A stretch of 64,000 nucleotides of DNA. Origin: Armatimonadota bacterium (lineage in GTDB: Bacteria; Armatimonadota; DTGP01; JAKQQT01). Position numbers and translations under genes: made by a program. Shown piece after piece: positions 61,325 to 64,000 of this stretch. Every line of letters begins with the position of its first letter. Within the stretch, counting starts at the first letter, position 1. The DNA lies in the NCBI GenBank assembly GCA_036504095.1, contig DASXVS010000016.1, positions 1 through 64,000 of the forward strand, in the 5' to 3' direction. The notes under the pieces were generated by a model. That model saw only the letters and a program-made list of their open reading frames with translations. It was not told where the DNA came from and made no database searches.

Positions 61325-64000
61325 CTAATCGCGCCTGGACATCGATCGCATCTGCTCGCGTTCCAGGGCTTCATTCCTGCACCGTTGCGCTTGCTTGATT
61401 CCAACCACTCCTACCTGCCTGATTCTCTCGTCACCATGTGCCAACAGCGCCCCGAATCGATCTTCCCAAGTCCGCCACATGTTCGATGCCGGTCCACACC
61501 AAGAGAGCGCGCTGGGCCATGTTGCCCCCGCAACCTGTTCGGGAGAGTAGTCTGCGTCCAGTGCGGCGACCGCGAGCCGTTCCCACACCTCACCATCGCT
61601 CGCTCCAATCGGTCGGAGGTGAAACTGCTTGAGACGAACGTCCGCAAGTAGAACTCTATAAACTTCCTCGAGTCCTCCGACTAAATGAGCAATGAGGGTC
61701 CCCGCCCAGTATGTAAGTGGCAACTGGGACATGATCTCCAACCGACCTACCAGATCCAGGGCTCCCGCCGCCGCTTGGTCAGATTCGGTACGGAGGTTGT
61801 TGCCATTACCGTCATCCGCAAGTCGGCGTTCCAGCCAGGCCTGCGCGAGTGTCGGATGCAACGACAGGATTTCGCCCAACCAAAACTCAGATGGGTCGCA
61901 CCTTACAACGGCCATGCCCCACGCATCGATCAGATCGGTAGGAACCGGGTCAGGTCGCCCCGAACACCACAATCCAATCGCCGCGCCACCTGCGACGGCA
62001 TCGCTGTCAGCCATCAAAAGACGCCGCAGTGTATTTGGTGGGATTTCACGCCGCATCGCGGCTCCCTCAACAACAGAAACGGTTTCCTCGGACTGGGACA
62101 TAGCGGCGTCGATGAACTCATTCGGCATATCAGTGCCGGCAATCGCAATGGCAACACCCGCGTACACTCCGGTCCGATGATTGAGGGTTTGCCTAAGAAG
62201 CTCCTCCCACCCTTGCCTACGCCCCGTGACCACACACCTCAGGAACGGATCGATGAGGTCGGCGCTAGCATCTCTCTCGAGGAGCACCCTTAGCCAAGCT
62301 TCCGGTACCTGGGTGCGCCGCGCAAGGGCTTGACAAAGCGCGGGTGTGTGGCGAGGCCAGCGGATGTTACAGTCACGTGCTTGCCCCTCGAACACCAGAA
62401 GGCGGCTGACGGCAACGACAGGGTCCATTGCCTCCCACGAATGCGCTAGCCGTTCCACGGCCGCCAAGTCACGATCGGCAGTACTGACTTCCCTCTGCTC
62501 ACGCACAGGGTAAAGGGTCTCAAACGTGGGGTCGATCGCGATTCTCGTGCCGCATCCGATCTGATCGTCGAAAATACGCAGGCGGTGCAACCGACCGCAG
62601 TGCCCCGCCGCGAGGGAGACGAGGTCCTGCACCATCTTGCAACATATGGATCGCATCCTGGCTATCAACGAGTCAGCAATCTCGGTGGTTTGGGTGGCTT
62701 GTGGATACGCCCAGCGATGCAGTACTGCGATCAGGGGTTCCCAATCGGCGTTTCCAACGTCCGACAGGCTATCCACAATACTCGGCCAAAGGGCGGCAAC
62801 CTCCTCAATCTCGCAATGTCGAAGCAGGCCCCTCCTGATGGTGAGTGTGTTACCGCTGCCCGGATCGAGTTCAGTGCCCTCAAACGCTGGACTGAGACAC
62901 ATGGCGAAAGCACTGATCAATATGCGACCTGGTGCTCCGGTAATAGCCCAACGTTTGGCTCGCTCCGCCAACTGGCTACGACGAGATACTGTCTCAGGTG
63001 TTCCTGGAAATGCTCCCTCCACCCAGCCTTGCAGAATGCGCAGGGCGTGCTCGGGAGCAGAATTCAGGGGGCGATCATCACCTACCGCTGCGCGGAGGAG
63101 GTGATCAATAGTCAACTCGGTCACAAGCGTGAGCCCCGCCGGAGCGGTATCGCAAAGCGCCTCGGGGTGGTGTTCGAGAACGAACACGCATTCAGATGGG
63201 CCAAGTGATGCGTAAGCAGCCCACGCGGACGCGCTATTGGAATCCTGAAGTAAGGGCCGAAGAAGGGTGTCCGGGACATCGGCGCCGCGGGCCCGTGCGC
63301 CGATGAGAACGAGAGCAGCGTCCTTAGGCTTAGGTATTTGTGCCAGGAGTGGTTCGATCGGCAGTGATGACGCGCCTCGAAAGAAGACATCACGCACCAA
63401 GACGCACTGCAACTCATCGGGCCTGACCGCTAGACGGCTGTAGACATCATTTATCACGCCGCCGGCCGCCAGACCGGCAACGTAGCGCTGCAACTGAAGC
63501 AGAGGTACGCCGAACCGTTCAGCGACAAGGTCCATCTCGATGCCCGCCTGTCCACCAACCGCGAATGAGGCGAGATACCCTATCGCGTCATCGCCAACGA
63601 GCGGACCAAAAGTGGATCGAATGAAACGCCCTAGAGCCTCGCCGCTCGCAACGTCCGCTACGTCGCCCTTTAGGCATAGGTGCACGAGTGTGACGGCAAG
63701 TCCTGGTCTGCCATCGGCCTGGTCAACAATGACCCGGATGAGGTCGTTAGGTCCATACACGCCGGCTGCCTTGATAACCTCGACGATCTCGTCGCGGGTA
63801 AGGAGTCCGATGTCGCGCGCGTGGTCAGTCGTTAAGTTCATCGCTCCGACGACATCATCGCGCCTGCCGGGCCAGGTGGAAGCTACAATAGCGACATCGG
63901 CACATATCTCCTGCCTCAGATGAACCAGATTGCGAAGAAGGTCAAGGCGTACGTGCGCATCATCAACGATCAAGGCTGATGGTTGCTGGGAGCGTATCGC
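61325..64000 (-). CDS. STAND-type NTPase with helical-repeat C-terminus (N-terminus outside the window)
   Basis: At least 891 residues; the frame continues beyond the right edge, so the Walker A and any N-terminal effector domain are not visible. Near the edge is a Walker B PSALIVDDAH, then VAIVASTWPGRR as sensor 1, LLTRDEIVEVIKAAGVYGPN and a winged-helix-like segment (IGYLASFAVGG, ERFGVPLLQLQRYVAGLAAG). The remaining 650 residues are helical and Ala/Leu/Trp-rich without a known catalytic motif, as in the sensor arms of NACHT/STAND proteins. Phage-sensing Avs-type proteins and some regulators have this layout. The defence role is inferred from architecture and from the defence-rich window, not from the sequence shown. 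Confidence 0.65.
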   Translation of the reverse strand, partial: AIRSQQPSALIVDDAHVRLDLLRNLVHLRQEICADVAIVASTWPGRRDDVVGAMNLTTDHARDIGLLTRDEIVEVIKAAGVYGPNDLIRVIVDQADGRPGLAVTLVHLCLKGDVADVASGEALGRFIRSTFGPLVGDDAIGYLASFAVGGQAGIEMDLVAERFGVPLLQLQRYVAGLAAGGVINDVYSRLAVRPDELQCVLVRDVFFRGASSLPIEPLLAQIPKPKDAALVLIGARARGADVPDTLLRPLLQDSNSASAWAAYASLGPSECVFVLEHHPEALCDTAPAGLTLVTELTIDHLLRAAVGDDRPLNSAPEHALRILQGWVEGAFPGTPETVSRRSQLAERAKRWAITGAPGRILISAFAMCLSPAFEGTELDPGSGNTLTIRRGLLRHCEIEEVAALWPSIVDSLSDVGNADWEPLIAVLHRWAYPQATQTTEIADSLIARMRSICCKMVQDLVSLAAGHCGRLHRLRIFDDQIGCGTRIAIDPTFETLYPVREQREVSTADRDLAAVERLAHSWEAMDPVVAVSRLLVFEGQARDCNIRWPRHTPALCQALARRTQVPEAWLRVLLERDASADLIDPFLRCVVTGRRQGWEELLRQTLNHRTGVYAGVAIAIAGTDMPNEFIDAAMSQSEETVSVVEGAAMRREIPPNTLRRLLMADSDAVAGGAAIGLWCSGRPDPVPTDLIDAWGMAVVRCDPSEFWLGEILSLHPTLAQAWLERRLADDGNGNNLRTESDQAAAGALDLVGRLEIMSQLPLTYWAGTLIAHLVGGLEEVYRVLLADVRLKQFHLRPIGASDGEVWERLAVAALDADYSPEQVAGATWPSALSWCGPASNMWRTWEDRFGALLAHGDERIRQVGVVGIKQAQRCRNEALEREQMRSMSRRD

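Overview
The window reads as a high-GC, Gram-negative-type bacterial genome, most likely an environmental or uncultured lineage. Secreted proteins with dockerin-like C-termini, a PEP-CTERM protein, remnants of ribose-type ABC transport and a DUF2961-type gene, and abundant short GC-rich intergenic repeats would suit Armatimonadota or a related PVC/FCB-like phylum. No rRNA or single-copy marker is present, so this placement is an inference. There are no complete tRNA genes and no CRISPR array.

Bases 1-27,830 form an accessory island dominated by defence-type genes. It opens with the end of an IS21-family element that has cut off a ubiquitin-conjugation-like operon (Ub-like protein plus a truncated E2-like gene). 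Next come an XRE regulator/ImmA-type metallopeptidase pair, a complete type I restriction-modification operon (hsdM-hsdS-hsdR), and a two-gene module of a zinc-finger DNA methyltransferase with a Dna2-like iron-sulfur nuclease-helicase. A tightly overlapping three-gene module follows (15,897-20,387): an SMC/RecF-like ABC ATPase, a soluble histidine kinase, and a response-regulator receiver fused to an aminoglycoside-phosphotransferase-like kinase. I recognise this last module as no named system and consider it the best novel candidate. The island continues with phage/plasmid-like genes on the minus strand (Rad52-like annealing protein, DUF932 protein, small zinc proteins), a SARP-STAND-TPR regulator, a small XRE protein, and the 3' end of a tRNA-like sequence that may mark the attachment site.

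Bases 27,970-43,130 hold a 2,294-residue secreted beta-helix protein, decayed pieces of a ribose-type ABC transporter and a DUF2961-like gene, a three-gene secreted operon (two DUF6345-like proteins with a caspase-like His/Cys pattern, plus a large propeptide-like dockerin protein), a sugar/nucleoside kinase and a dead IS256 transposase. A 283-bp segment containing the 5' region of the beta-helix gene is repeated at 34,821 and 42,847 (about 94 percent identical by eye).

Bases 43,211-51,757 encode an AddB-like/AddA-like helicase-nuclease pair and a UvrD-type helicase with a RelE-like N-terminus, probably one operon; the AddA-like gene seems to start with CTG. Bases 51,800-58,500 hold an orphan sugar ABC permease behind a heptanucleotide repeat tract, a 180-bp tandem repeat, a PEP-CTERM protein, a secreted glycoside hydrolase, a DPP4-type S9 peptidase and a 66-bp tandem repeat. 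The right end has a phage-type large terminase with a winged-helix partner and no other phage genes, then a STAND-type ATPase that runs off the window.
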